From positions 106,949-170,948 of IMG/VR virus record IMGVR_UViG_3300035670_000014: a stretch of 64,000 nt of DNA; one strand, given 5' to 3'. Position numbers and translations under genes: made by a program. The stretch is from a virus. This document shows positions 6,811-14,806 of the stretch, piece after piece. Each line of letters begins with the position of its first letter. The first letter of the stretch is position 1. The notes below the pieces were generated by a model, which made no database searches, was not told where the DNA came from, and saw nothing but the letters and a program-made list of their open reading frames with translations.

Positions 6811-7659
6811 TTAATGCATAGAATCTGGTTCAGTATTTGGGCTTTTGACTGAAGTAGGAGAATTAATCTCCCAATTGTTAGTTAAGCGATCAGAATCCTG
6901 AAGCCAAAGTTCGTAGATGTACTCGTTGAGAGACGGGTAGTCAGCACCTTCAAGATTGAAAATCATACACTTGTAGTAGTAAAACGCATACCTAACAAAA
7001 GTCAAAGCAAAGGGAATGAAATCCAAATAATTCCAATACTCAAGCTCAAGCTCAATGCTTGGTTCATTGTTCTGGAGATTAGGATTATAGGTTCCACCTT
7101 CTCTACTATTCAGGATTTCTCTAGATTCTGTTTCTGCGAATTTAAAATACTGAGAAAGATAAGGAGTAACAATATCGGGAATGTTATAAATGGAAAAATA
7201 TGTATGGCCATTTCGACTATAGTCTCTTGCAAGGGAGTAAGACAAAGCCAGCAAGAAGCAAGCATGTCTAGTGTGCAAAACTGGCCTATTGAGATTGTCA
7301 ATATTACTGATGGTGATTGTATCTTCCTCTTCCTCGGCGTCGAAGAATGTAAAAGATTCAATTACGCCACTATGCTTGTAGTTGAAAACTACATCGCCCT
7401 TATTAAGATTAAGGGCTGCCTGATTTTGTCCCTTAATTCTTGAAGGAGTATCGTTGGTAGAGCAACGAGACAAAGAAACTAGCTTGCTATTTTCACTATG
7501 GGGAGCCATGCAGAAAGTGTAAACATGCTCACCCATGCTTACATATTCCTCAATAACACAAGAAGTGTATTCGTACTCAGGAAACAACCTATGCTTCGAT
7601 GCATAGCGATCAAGTGTACGGGACATTGACAAGAACTCATCATTATTTTTATGTGTCAT
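6811..7659 (-). CDS. Hypothetical protein
   Basis: A 282-residue protein, not recognised. The N-terminal half looks beta-rich (EEYVSMGEHVYTFCMAP; VVFNYKHSGVIESFTFFD); the C-terminal half contains aromatic helices (EYWNYLDFIPFALTFVRYAFYYY), possibly membrane-associated, and the tail is acidic. It is the third of three tightly packed unknown genes (8339-9499, 7662-8342, 6811-7659); the first two overlap and there are only 2 nt between the second and third, which suggests a functional unit. Confidence 0.65.
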   Translation of the reverse strand: MTHKNNDEFLSMSRTLDRYASKHRLFPEYEYTSCVIEEYVSMGEHVYTFCMAPHSENSKLVSLSRCSTNDTPSRIKGQNQAALNLNKGDVVFNYKHSGVIESFTFFDAEEEEDTITISNIDNLNRPVLHTRHACFLLALSYSLARDYSRNGHTYFSIYNIPDIVTPYLSQYFKFAETESREILNSREGGTYNPNLQNNEPSIELELEYWNYLDFIPFALTFVRYAFYYYKCMIFNLEGADYPSLNEYIYELWLQDSDRLTNNWEINSPTSVKSPNTEPDSMH

Positions 7660-7661
7660 TT

Positions 7662-8342
7662 TTACTTACAGGTTAAGAGTACAAAGAAACCAGGAGGAAC
7701 TTCATTTGGCAAGTAAATATAACTATGCTCATGAAGTATACCTAAAAATAAAAGTCCGCCAGAGTCTAGTGTATAAGAGCCCTGCATCTCGTCTTCTAAG
7801 AAGTATAAATCCACATCAACTAAAGATTTGCCATCTTGAGGAATCCATAGTAAATATGAATTATGCTGAATAGGCTTCTCATAGGGCTTATCTGGTTTTC
7901 TGTCGTGTGAAGCAGGCAAGCTCAGAGTTAGAGCCTTGCAAGATTCAATAACTGAGACTGAATAGCAAATATTTCTATTCCCCATCATTCCATCAATGAC
8001 ACCAATAAGTGCCATAAATGGGATTGGAATGGGGTCAAAGTAAGACTCAGAAGAGAGTGCCCACCAATTAGAAGAGTCAAAATAAAGTTCACTTCCAAAA
8101 AATAGGGAGTTAACTTCAAAGTAACTATTATCTGGCAAGGGCCAGTCAATAATACTATATTCTAATCTCTCCAAATAAGACTTAAGCCATGATTCCATTT
8201 CAAATGGAATGTGGCCTCTATAAAGGTCAAAGGCATACTTCTCAACTTCAATGCTTTCATTGTAATCAAAAAGTACATCTTGAAGAGAGAGTGATATTTC
8301 TCTATCAGAAAATCTACTTTCTGATTTGATTGGATCCCTCAT
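7662..8342 (-). CDS. Hypothetical protein
   Basis: A 226-residue acidic, aromatic-rich protein, not recognised. Mixed strands and helices (YLLWIPQDGKSLVDVDLYFL; YIYLPNEVPPGFFVLLT) suggest a globular alpha/beta fold. Its ATG overlaps the stop of the upstream possible nucleotidyltransferase gene (ATGA type), so translation is coupled and a joint function with that protein is plausible. Confidence 0.65.
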   Translation of the reverse strand: MRDPIKSESRFSDREISLSLQDVLFDYNESIEVEKYAFDLYRGHIPFEMESWLKSYLERLEYSIIDWPLPDNSYFEVNSLFFGSELYFDSSNWWALSSESYFDPIPIPFMALIGVIDGMMGNRNICYSVSVIESCKALTLSLPASHDRKPDKPYEKPIQHNSYLLWIPQDGKSLVDVDLYFLEDEMQGSYTLDSGGLLFLGILHEHSYIYLPNEVPPGFFVLLTCK

Positions 8343-9499
8343 AGTGTAAAGTACTCCATCTTTTTGTTTACTTTAAACGAGTCAAAGTTATCAATTATTG
8401 ACTTAACTTCTTCAGCAAACTTGGCTTTCCTGTAATAGCTTATTGGAATAATGGTACATCCAGCACAAGATTGAAAGTCACCTGATAGCAAGTTATACTG
8501 CTTCTCTAAGGTTTCCATAAGCAAGTTAGAGTCAATGAAGTATCCTCTATCAGAATACTTTTTGACTCTTACATGAAAGTTAAGAATATTAGAATGATAA
8601 GGATTTATAACTAAAGTTTTCGACTCATTGTCTTCATAGAATGAATCAACGCAATTGACTTCACCATTGTAATAGTAGGCACTTACACAAGTAAAGTCAT
8701 AGGTTTCAATCAAGTTATAAGGAGAAAGTATAAGTCTCCTAAGAGGATTTAACATGTAATAATGAGTAAAAACTTGCTGTGATGGAGTACGAACTTTAGA
8801 AAAGAAATATGAATAAAACACTGAAATTATGTATTCAAGCTTTTCCTCGGGGAATGGAAGATTGAAAGAATTAATTTTACTGCTAAGAGTAGTAAAAGAA
8901 AGATCTCCTATAGGAGTAATTAATGTATCGTCAGTATCTGGGGTCAAATTAGAAACAGTAAAGAAATAATCAATAGGTTTTTCTGGAGGAAAAATATTCA
9001 TCAGAGATTTAGAATTAAGTGCTATTACCTGAATGTGTACAGATTCAATTTCACTTAAAACAACCTCCAAAGAGATTAGTCCAGAATTTCTAAGTTCCTG
9101 ATTTCTATTTACACCAGCTGTATCTTCAAAAAAAGTAGAAACAATATAAGTATCTACTTTATCTTCAGATTTAGAGTTATTAGAATGAATCTTAAGCTTA
9201 GAGTTAGGATATTTCTCAGCAATAAATTCAATCAAGAGCTTAAAAATAAATCCTCTTCCATTAGGAGTATAAGAGAAGCTTAAGTCCATAATGTATAAGT
9301 CCCAGTCATTAACTGGAGTATCATTCCATACGGAAGTTAGACTGCCACCTGATAAAGCCAAAGCTGGGTAAGAAGATTCACCTAAAAAATCTTTAAATTT
9401 AGAATATTCAATAATAGGATTAACAACTTCAGCGAAGTGTTTATTTTTATTAAGTTTATCTAACAGAATTTTGTTGTTAGCTTGTTTCTCAAAATACAT
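8339..9499 (-). CDS. Possible pol-beta-fold nucleotidyltransferase
   Basis: A 386-residue protein. Near residues 47-70 it shows ALSGGSLTSVWNDTPVNDWD followed by LYIMD. This resembles the GG/GS...DxD signature of nucleotidyltransferases such as poly(A)/CCA-adding enzymes, where two acidic residues bind metal. A third acidic residue may lie in ISLEVVLSEIESVHIQVIAL. The rest is not recognised. If correct, its substrate could be tRNA 3' ends (the phage tRNAs lack encoded CCA) or another RNA or protein; this is inference. It is translationally coupled to the downstream unknown gene. Confidence 0.42.
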   Translation of the reverse strand: MYFEKQANNKILLDKLNKNKHFAEVVNPIIEYSKFKDFLGESSYPALALSGGSLTSVWNDTPVNDWDLYIMDLSFSYTPNGRGFIFKLLIEFIAEKYPNSKLKIHSNNSKSEDKVDTYIVSTFFEDTAGVNRNQELRNSGLISLEVVLSEIESVHIQVIALNSKSLMNIFPPEKPIDYFFTVSNLTPDTDDTLITPIGDLSFTTLSSKINSFNLPFPEEKLEYIISVFYSYFFSKVRTPSQQVFTHYYMLNPLRRLILSPYNLIETYDFTCVSAYYYNGEVNCVDSFYEDNESKTLVINPYHSNILNFHVRVKKYSDRGYFIDSNLLMETLEKQYNLLSGDFQSCAGCTIIPISYYRKAKFAEEVKSIIDNFDSFKVNKKMEYFTL

Positions 9500-9531
9500 T
9501 CAGTTAGTCCTACTATTGATATAGTTTAAAG

Positions 9532-9750
9532 TTAAAGTTTCTTATTTATTTCAAGGATGTTATCTTGGAGATCAGATATAGCTTGCCATAGCATTTTAAT
9601 TTCTTCATCAGAAGAGCTCCTATTGCTCATTAGCTGAGGAAACTCAGGAACAAATACCATTGACACTTCATTCTGGAAGATGCTTTGATAAATCCAGCCG
9701 TTGGGAACTTTAAAGCGAGCCAAATATTTGTCTACTTTTTCGTATTCCAT
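9532..9750 (-). CDS. Hypothetical small protein with C-terminal coiled coil
   Basis: A 72-residue protein. The first ~45 residues look like two short strands (FKVPNGWIYQSIF; VSMVFVPEFPQLM). The last 30 form a heptad-like helix (EEIKMLWQAISDLQDNILEI). No family is recognised. It is between tRNA-Lys and the possible nucleotidyltransferase operon. Confidence 0.55.
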   Translation of the reverse strand: MEYEKVDKYLARFKVPNGWIYQSIFQNEVSMVFVPEFPQLMSNRSSSDEEIKMLWQAISDLQDNILEINKKL

Positions 9751-9778
9751 TTACCCTCTTAGATTGCGATTGGAGCAA

Positions 9779-9851
9779 TGTATCTGTCGGGACTCGAACC
9801 CGAAATCAGTAAATTAAAAGTTTACTGCCTTACCAATTAGGCCACAGATAC
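9779..9851 (-). tRNA. tRNA-Lys(TTT)
   Basis: A cloverleaf on the minus strand: acceptor GTATCTG/CAGATAC fully paired, anticodon stem GTAAA/TTTAC around CTTTTAA (anticodon TTT), and a T-arm carrying GTTCGAG. CCA is not encoded. It is followed 13 nt away by tRNA-Leu(TAA), so the two are probably one transcript. Confidence 0.92.
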
Positions 9852-9864
9852 AAATAAAGAAAAA

Positions 9865-9947
9865 TGCCCAGAGCGGGACTCGAACCCGCAAGGCCCTAAG
9901 GCCGGGGGATTTTAAGTCCCCTGCGTCTACCATTTCGCCATCCCGGC
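9865..9947 (-). tRNA. tRNA-Leu(TAA), copy 1
   Basis: A class II tRNA with a long variable arm on the minus strand. The anticodon stem GGGGA/TCCCC surrounds CTTAAAA (anticodon TAA). The acceptor GCCGGGA/TCTGGGC has one mismatch at position 4. Its 3' half is almost identical to the second tRNA-Leu at 12362-12442, including a shared run of about 29 nt. The two copies bracket the dnaN segment in direct orientation. Confidence 0.9.
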
Positions 9948-9978
9948 ATTTACCCCAGTGAGCGGGGTGTTCTATCTA

Positions 9979-11083
9979 TCACAAGCGGATGGGCATGACA
10001 ACTGCCATCTTGTCACCTGATTCATCCTGAAACAGGATCGGTGAAAGGGAATTTTCCGCATACATCAAGACCTTATCATACCCCTTCAACGCATCCATCA
10101 TGTAGTTTACGTTGACGGCGAATTTAGCGGCCTTGTGTTCTGCAAGGTAACCGCCTTGAATTATGATTTCGTGATCCTGCGTAAATAGGGTGTCTTCGGA
10201 CACAACGCCGATAGAAATCTTCATTTCGTTATTTTCAGCAACGACACTCACGCATTTATACTTCTTATCCACTAGCCGCGAAAGGGTCTTGAACGCATCT
10301 AAGGCAACCTTTGCTGATCCCGCAAACACAGGAGATTTGTAATAGGGGATTACCTGATTATAGTTTGGGAACGACATGGTATCGTCCCCCTTAATACGGA
10401 TTTCGTACCCGTCAAATCCCGTGAATGAGTTATCGTCCCATATGATAGACGCACGGGTACCGTTTTTACGCACCGTGGGATCAAACCGATATTGCGCGTT
10501 TTCTATGCCGGAAAACAGATTCCACACGTCCCGTGGAATTAGGTAGGTATCCGCCGTGTCATCTTCTGATCTGGTAGATGCGTTGGAGGGTGTTATCACC
10601 GCGTCTTTTTTTAGGGACTTGAATTCGAGTCAATCGGTGTCCGTCCGTTGAAACGAGTGCCATCTTCCCGTTTTTCACTTCTGCCATAACATGCATAAGC
10701 GAGGGGAGGGATTCGTCCGCTGACACGTTAGACGCAACACTATCCGCATAATTGCGAAAGGCTTTACCCGTATTTATCAGTACGGCGTCCGGTTGATCCA
10801 CCGACGGAGGAATCTGGAAGTCCAAAGGCGGGATTTCATTCAACTGGTTGTCAACCGCAGGGGGAAGTAAATTGACTTGGGAAGTCAACGGGGATTTTTG
10901 ACTCCGAAGCCTAAATCCCGTTTCCGTAGCTTCAATACTGTCAAACCCATTAGCGCGTAGGGAGTCGTGCAAAATCACCCCTAGAAAATTGGCATTTTCT
11001 GGAGCTGGGAGGATGTAGAACGCGGAAAATAATCCCGCATTTACACGAATCACAGCCTTGCCCCTTCCGCCTTCACGAGGCAT
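9979..11083 (-). pseudogene. dnaN: DNA polymerase sliding clamp (beta subunit) with a frameshift
   Basis: Two overlapping frames together encode a clamp of about 367 residues, the usual DnaN length. The upstream frame (11083-10559) carries domain 2 (VKNGKMALVSTDGHRLTRIQ). The downstream frame (10599-9979) carries domain 3, ending in YAENSLSPILF and KMAVVMPIRL, the canonical DnaN C-terminus. The frames join at a run of seven A (rc ...CCT AAA AAA AGA): reading six A, or a +1 shift, gives VPKKDAVITP and restores one protein. The clamp would tether a replicative polymerase. The break may be a sequencing error, transcriptional slippage, programmed +1 frameshifting or true decay; both halves still look well kept. 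Domain 1 is poorly recognisable. Base composition is higher in GC than in the flanking leftward genes. Confidence 0.8.
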
Positions 11084-11162
11084 TTTGGGAAGGTGGATTT
11101 TTTCGGGATTAGGCTCAATAGGTGCTTTAATTGCATGATTTACCTGTGGGGTTATGGTTGAT

Positions 11163-11615
11163 TTACCAGAGGACGATCTTGTAAATCGTTTGATTAGTTT
11201 GGTAGTCGAATGACTCAGACATCTGAATCATGCCTTCAACACACATGTGTGTAAGGTATGTGTGTATTTCGCCTTCGCATTCCCTGAATGAGAGATTCCG
11301 ATCTGCCATTAATTCCCACGGGGTTAGCTTCTTCGCAAGCTCCTCTATTGTCCCTGACAAGCAGGCAACGCCCGAAATCATTTCCGCGTAATTTTTCGCA
11401 CGATCCATGATTAGGGTCATGACCTCATCTTCGCGGGGTATCTTGGGATCGTTAGAACCCGCATAAGGGGGATTAGGGGAGTCAATTAGCTTCACGCTCG
11501 CAGGGGATTCGCCGTAGATTTTTGCCAGTTCACGGTACGCCTGTTCGGGTGAAAGGGCAACCCGCGAGACCTGCCCAAATAGGTTAACTTCGATTACCAC
11601 TTGCAATATGTCCAT
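11163..11615 (-). CDS. Hypothetical protein
   Basis: A 150-residue protein upstream of the clamp on the same strand, not recognised. Helical stretches (LSPEQAYRELAKIYGE; EVMTLIMDRAKNYAEMISG) are followed by a region resembling a small winged-helix-like module (CEGEIHTYLTHMCVEGMIQM). It ends 80 nt before the clamp's first ATG. Codon use resembles the clamp rather than the AT-rich neighbours, so it probably belongs to the same acquired segment. Confidence 0.6.
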   Translation of the reverse strand: MDILQVVIEVNLFGQVSRVALSPEQAYRELAKIYGESPASVKLIDSPNPPYAGSNDPKIPREDEVMTLIMDRAKNYAEMISGVACLSGTIEELAKKLTPWELMADRNLSFRECEGEIHTYLTHMCVEGMIQMSESFDYQTNQTIYKIVLW

Positions 11616-11694
11616 GATGATTCTCGGTATTATTTCGGTAGGGTTATTTCGGTAGGATTCGGATAATCCCGTCGTTACTAACGAAGAGAAAGCC

Positions 11695-11952
11695 GTGGAA
11701 AATGCTACTTCGCCGTATCAGGAATTTCAAGGATATTGGTTACAGTATCTGTTGACCAAACACATCAAAGATAACGTGGTCGAAATTGCCTGCCTGTACG
11801 AACTCATGCAGGAGCTGATTTCTAAGCACAAGGGAAATCCGGAATTCGTCGATTTCCTTTATCAGATTCCGGGCTATCGGGATCACATGACGTATCTCTA
11901 CGACGAGCACGGGGATTCGTCCACATATCGGCAGTTTCTACCAATTCGGTAG
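11695..11952 (+). CDS. Hypothetical small protein (lone rightward gene)
   Basis: An 85-residue frame on the plus strand between leftward genes, starting at GTG 11695 with a GAAGAGAAAG stretch upstream. The protein is acidic and aromatic (FQGYWLQYLLTKHIKD; YELMQELISKHKG; YRDHMTYLYDEHGD) and predicted helical. No family is recognised. The opposite strand has no comparable frame, which favours a real gene, but the evidence is limited to ORF quality. Confidence 0.45.
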   Translation: MENATSPYQEFQGYWLQYLLTKHIKDNVVEIACLYELMQELISKHKGNPEFVDFLYQIPGYRDHMTYLYDEHGDSSTYRQFLPIR

Positions 11953-11960
11953 AATCGCCC

Positions 11961-12266
11961 CTACACGAATAGGGAACGTAGCGGGTGCTTCGAGTCTAGC
12001 AGTGAAGGCAGTCGATCTACCCCTCCTATCTGAATGGCGATTTCACGATTATACATCGCGAGTTCGTGATTTCGATTCTGAGGGTACATGAACCCCATCG
12101 CGACGTATGCGAAAACCGACGCGGCTTCTTCCGGAGTCAGATCCGCCGTATACTCAAAATTCCCGTCGTCGCCGTCGTTGTTGCTGTCGGCAAGGGGGTC
12201 CACAGGCTGCAAAGCCTCTGCGAGAGAAGCTGCGATTGCCGCTGCGAGGTCGTTCATGTTCATCAT
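11961..12266 (-). CDS. Hypothetical protein
   Basis: A 101-residue protein, N-terminally Ala-rich (LAAAIAASLAEAL), then acidic (DSNNDGDDGNFEYTADLTPE), then a helical domain (EEAASVFAYVAMGFM). Not recognised. It converges on the plus-strand gene at 11695-11952 (9-nt gap). It lies in the segment bracketed by the two tRNA-Leu copies. Confidence 0.55.
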   Translation of the reverse strand: MMNMNDLAAAIAASLAEALQPVDPLADSNNDGDDGNFEYTADLTPEEAASVFAYVAMGFMYPQNRNHELAMYNREIAIQIGGVDRLPSLLDSKHPLRSLFV

Positions 12267-12361
12267 CTTGTTTCCTAGATCAAAGGGCGGAAGTGCCTAT
12301 CAGATAGACACCGCTTGTGGAAGATCTTACAAGATCCTAATGCAATACCCTAATGCGAAGT

Positions 12362-12442
12362 ACCGAGAGCGGGACTCGAACCCGCAAGGCCCTAAAGCCA
12401 GGGGATTTTAAGTCCCCCTTCTTTACCAGTTTGAACACTCGG
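12362..12442 (-). tRNA. tRNA-Leu(TAA), copy 2
   Basis: A class II tRNA: anticodon stem GGGGA/TCCCC with CTTAAAA (TAA), long variable arm, T-arm GCGGG-TTCGAGT-CCCGC. The acceptor CCGAGTG/CTCTCGG has one mismatch and the D-arm is weak (TTC/GAA). The 3' half matches copy 1 (9865-9947) nearly base for base, while the 5' half differs. The weak 5' half suggests recombination or decay, so charging ability is uncertain. Confidence 0.75.
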
Positions 12443-12448
12443 GCGAAA

Positions 12449-12523
12449 TGCACTCAGCCGGATTTGAACCGGCAACCACCGAATTATGAGTACGGTGCTC
12501 TAACCAGATTGAGCTATGAGTGC
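12449..12523 (-). tRNA. tRNA with CAT anticodon (Met or Ile2)
   Basis: Acceptor GCACTCA/TGAGTGC is fully paired, D-stem GCTC/GAGC, anticodon loop CTCATAA, T-arm GCCGG-TTCAAAT-CCGGC, discriminator A. The CAT anticodon fits elongator Met or the lysidine-modified Ile2 that reads AUA. The variable loop TGGTT resembles E. coli tRNA-Ile2 while the D-loop length resembles tRNA-Met, so identity is open. A TilS gene in this window makes Ile2 plausible. Confidence 0.88.
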
Positions 12524-12544
12524 AAATTAGCTAAATAAAGCCTA

Positions 12545-12565
12545 AGAAATTGCCGGAACGGCAAT
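12545..12565 (-). terminator. Terminator-like hairpin, copy 2 of the TTGCCG palindrome
   Basis: ATTGCCG-GAA-CGGCAAT palindrome; on the minus strand it is followed by TTTCTT. It lies between the 12592 gene and the tRNA pair and may end the Gly-rich operon. Confidence 0.55.
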
Positions 12566-12591
12566 CGGATATTGACTTATATAGCCTCTTA

Positions 12592-12942
12592 TTAAAGATA
12601 CATTTCTTCTTCAAGATCTGTGTTACCGCTACCATTACCATTAGTAGAAAAATCCCCAGCACAACGACTAAAGCCACAACCTAGTCCAAATTTGACAAAG
12701 CTCCCATAGCCATGGCCTCTACCACTACCATCACCATGAAGATCTATAGATCCATGACTTGAGCTAATACCAGAACCAAAGCCAGTAAAGAGTGGCTGAC
12801 CATATTGGTCGCCATTACCATGACCAGTTAGGTAGCCAGATGCCACCCCATGAGCAACTCCTGGACTTGCACCGCATAGCTTATTAGTGCCAGCTGAATT
12901 GCTTAATCCAGCACCATAGCCTGTTTCTGTGTTTTTATACAC
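12592..12942 (-). CDS. Gly/Ser-rich repeat protein (GYG family)
   Basis: A 116-residue protein made almost entirely of imperfect GxGxG-type units (TGYGAGLSNSAG; TGHGNGDQYG; GDGSGRGHGYG). The start is a GTG with AAGGAG 7 nt upstream; it begins V/M-YKNTETGYGAG, which recalls the NNTQT starts of the GC-rich paralogues at 15-16.7 kb. It ends in an acidic EEEMYL. Low-complexity glycine repeats suggest an extended or polyglycine-helix fold, as in some phage adhesins. The function is unknown. It is the last gene of a run of nine such genes. Confidence 0.65.
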   Translation of the reverse strand: MYKNTETGYGAGLSNSAGTNKLCGASPGVAHGVASGYLTGHGNGDQYGQPLFTGFGSGISSSHGSIDLHGDGSGRGHGYGSFVKFGLGCGFSRCAGDFSTNGNGSGNTDLEEEMYL

Positions 12943-12968
12943 TATAAGCTCCTTAGGTTATTACTAAT

Positions 12969-13208
12969 TTAGTAATCTTGACTTGAACCAGTGCAGTCCC
13001 TGACTCCAGACCCATGAGCAATACCTCCTCCTATTCCTTTCATGTTTGAAGATCCAGGAGAAGAACCAAAACCAGCTCCGTAGCCTTTAGCGTTTTCTGT
13101 CAGATCATTAGATTGATTAGCACAACCGTAACCAGTACATTTATAATATCCATCACCATTTGAAATTCCGCCTCCATAATTAAATGTAATATTTTCAGTA
13201 TGAGTCAT
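12969..13208 (-). CDS. Gly-rich repeat protein (GYG family)
   Basis: About 79 residues from ATG 13208 (MTHTENITFNYGGGISNGDG...), with Gly/Ser units and scattered Cys (YKCTGYGCAN; RDCTG). The start overlaps the end of the upstream paralogue by 14 nt: one stretch is read as YDSY-stop in one frame and MTHTE in the other. This is the same nested start/stop arrangement seen at 15.7 and 16.07 kb. The function is unknown. Confidence 0.62.
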   Translation of the reverse strand: MTHTENITFNYGGGISNGDGYYKCTGYGCANQSNDLTENAKGYGAGFGSSPGSSNMKGIGGGIAHGSGVRDCTGSSQDY

Positions 13209-13494
13209 ATGTGCCACAAAGAGAGAAAGAGTAAACAGAAGACTTAGTCCTTTCTGCGTTAGTAGGAAATTGATTACCAAATCCCATTCCAGTTAAGTCT
13301 TTATTACCTGGGGATGTTGCCAGACCATCGCCTTCTCCAGTTAAATTAGTTTCACCAAATCCGTGAGCAATACCATCTCCCAAGCCTATAAATTGATTTA
13401 GACAATAATAGTTATCAAGGCTACTAAGTCCAATTCCCTTGCAGTTCTGTGAACCATATGAATTGGAATTTTGGAATTCAAAAGTTTCTGTCAT
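13195..13494 (-). CDS. Gly-rich repeat protein (GYG family)
   Basis: 99 residues from ATG 13494, which has AAGGA 6 nt upstream; the frame also has an ATG at 13521. Glycine-containing units (GLGDGIAHGFGETNLTGEGD) are interspersed with Asn/Thr/Ser. The final YSFSLCGTYDSY overlaps the next gene's start. The unit 'GDGIAHGFG' recurs in several paralogues. The function is unknown. Confidence 0.6.
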   Translation of the reverse strand: MTETFEFQNSNSYGSQNCKGIGLSSLDNYYCLNQFIGLGDGIAHGFGETNLTGEGDGLATSPGNKDLTGMGFGNQFPTNAERTKSSVYSFSLCGTYDSY

Positions 13495-13504
13495 GGTATG
13501 TCCT

Positions 13505-13966
13505 TCAAAAGATTCGGTCATTAGTTATAGCTGAGCCAGAAAGAGATAAATCTCCATGTGCCAGGTCGTCACCTCCACCAAAGCCCATAGGAAGTGAAGA
13601 TTCAAAGCCTGAAGCTTCACCAATACCGTCTCCATAACCATTGAGCATGCCATCGCCGGCGGCAAAAGCAATGCCCATACCATAACCTGATATATCAATA
13701 AATCCAAATGAAGAGCCATACCCCTTTCCATTTCCTGTGGAAAGGAAGTTTCCATGGCAATCACTTTCGCCATAAGCGTCACCTGAAGAGTCATCATAGC
13801 CATAGCAACCGCTATCGCCATTGCCAAAGCCTAAAGCCTCTTCATCACCTGAACTATTGTTGTAACCATTACCAAAGCCGGTAAGGAATTTATTTCCACA
13901 GCCAAAAGATGAACCGTATCCGAGGCCATAGCCAAATTCTTTGTTATTATCTAGAGAATCAACCAT
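13505..13966 (-). CDS. Gly-rich repeat protein (GYG family)
   Basis: 153 residues, the longest of the low-GC group. Tandem ~10-residue units are built on G-Y/F-G-x-G (FGYGLGYGSSFG; LTGFGNGYNNSSGD; GYGMGIAFAAGDG). It is acidic overall, with Cys at irregular positions. It starts at ATG 13966, 8 nt after the previous paralogue's stop. No enzymatic motif. Antisense frames in this region are by-products of the repeat composition. Confidence 0.63.
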   Translation of the reverse strand: MVDSLDNNKEFGYGLGYGSSFGCGNKFLTGFGNGYNNSSGDEEALGFGNGDSGCYGYDDSSGDAYGESDCHGNFLSTGNGKGYGSSFGFIDISGYGMGIAFAAGDGMLNGYGDGIGEASGFESSLPMGFGGGDDLAHGDLSLSGSAITNDRIF

Positions 13967-13974
13967 AAGTTACA

Positions 13975-14262
13975 TTATTCAGTTTCATAGTCATCAGCGC
14001 CTTCACCTTCACCATAGCAGCTACTGTGACCTTTAGCAGAGCTATAGCCACAACTAAAGCCATTGGCGTTTTTACTTCCAAAACCACAACTCATGCCACA
14101 GCCTGAGCCTTGATAGCCGAAGCCAGCAGCGCCACCTTCGCCTTGAGCAATTCCATTACAACTGCTATCACCAGATGCATCCGATTTACCATAACCCCAG
14201 CCATTATTTTCACAATAGCCGTATTTATAGTCAAGGGAAAGGGTAAATTCAGATTCAGTCAT
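13975..14262 (-). CDS. Gly/Ser/Cys-rich repeat protein (GYG family)
   Basis: 95 residues from ATG 14262 (MTESEFTLSLDYKYGYCENN...), then Gly/Ser/Cys units (GFGYQGSGCGMSCGFG), ending GEGEGADDYETE. The ribosome-binding site GGGAGGAAGT is contributed by the SPWEEV codons of the upstream gene, and its ATG overlaps that gene's stop (ATGA). This links the two small-gene families in one operon. Confidence 0.65.
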   Translation of the reverse strand: MTESEFTLSLDYKYGYCENNGWGYGKSDASGDSSCNGIAQGEGGAAGFGYQGSGCGMSCGFGSKNANGFSCGYSSAKGHSSCYGEGEGADDYETE

Positions 14263-14528
14263 ACTTCCTCCCAAGGTGATTCACTACCGCTTTCGATTAG
14301 ATAAGCGTGTGCTTCGCTTATATCATTGAACGCCTGAAAACCGTTTTTGATTAGATAGGCGTGAACTTCGTTTACGTCATTGAACACTTGAAGATCACTA
14401 CTTGTATCTAGGCGTACTACTGTTTCCTTTTCGTCGTCTGGGGTATCTACGTTGATGGGCATAGGTGGGTACAGGTATATTACCCCTGCCTCAGTGACTG
14501 ACCGCCAGCCTTTACGCAGCTTTAACAT
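14259..14528 (-). CDS. SPWEEV-family small protein
   Basis: 89 residues from ATG 14528 (MLKLRKGWRSVTEAGVIYLY...). The family pattern is an N-terminal M[LT]LK.R.GW, a YLYPP strand, an acidic EAHAYLIESGSE helix and a C-terminal SESPWEEV. In this copy the HAYLI helix is duplicated (EVHAYLIKNGF and EAHAYLIESG). The last codons form the next gene's Shine-Dalgarno. Related genes are at 14522, 17083, 17322 and 17561. The function is unknown. Confidence 0.65.
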   Translation of the reverse strand: MLKLRKGWRSVTEAGVIYLYPPMPINVDTPDDEKETVVRLDTSSDLQVFNDVNEVHAYLIKNGFQAFNDISEAHAYLIESGSESPWEEV

Positions 14529-14806
14529 ACTTCCTCCAAAGGGGATTCTACTTCCTCCCATGGTGATTTATTACCTGCCTTAATCAGTAATTCATGCGCT
14601 TCCAGAATACTGCTAAATATCAGAAACTCGCTATCACTAGCGCGTCGTAATGACTTTGGATATGCCACTACCTCTTTTTTACCGTCTGGCGCATCCAGAT
14701 AATAAACGTACCATTCGGAACCAGACGTATCTCTACCGGGCGGATACAGATAGGTTATTCCATCCTCAGTAACCAAATCCCATTCGTTACGTAATTTCAG
14801 TGTCAT
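14522..14806 (-). CDS. SPWEEV-family small protein
   Basis: 94 residues from ATG 14806 (MTLKLRNEWDLVTEDGITYLY...), with WYVYYLDAPDGKKEVVAYP strands and an EAHELLIKAG helix. The end reads KSPWEEVESPLEEVC, an in-frame duplication of the SPWEEV element, so the gene carries two copies of the GGAGGAAGT ribosome-binding sequence. Its end overlaps the next gene's start by 7 nt. The function is unknown. Confidence 0.65.
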   Translation of the reverse strand: MTLKLRNEWDLVTEDGITYLYPPGRDTSGSEWYVYYLDAPDGKKEVVAYPKSLRRASDSEFLIFSSILEAHELLIKAGNKSPWEEVESPLEEVC

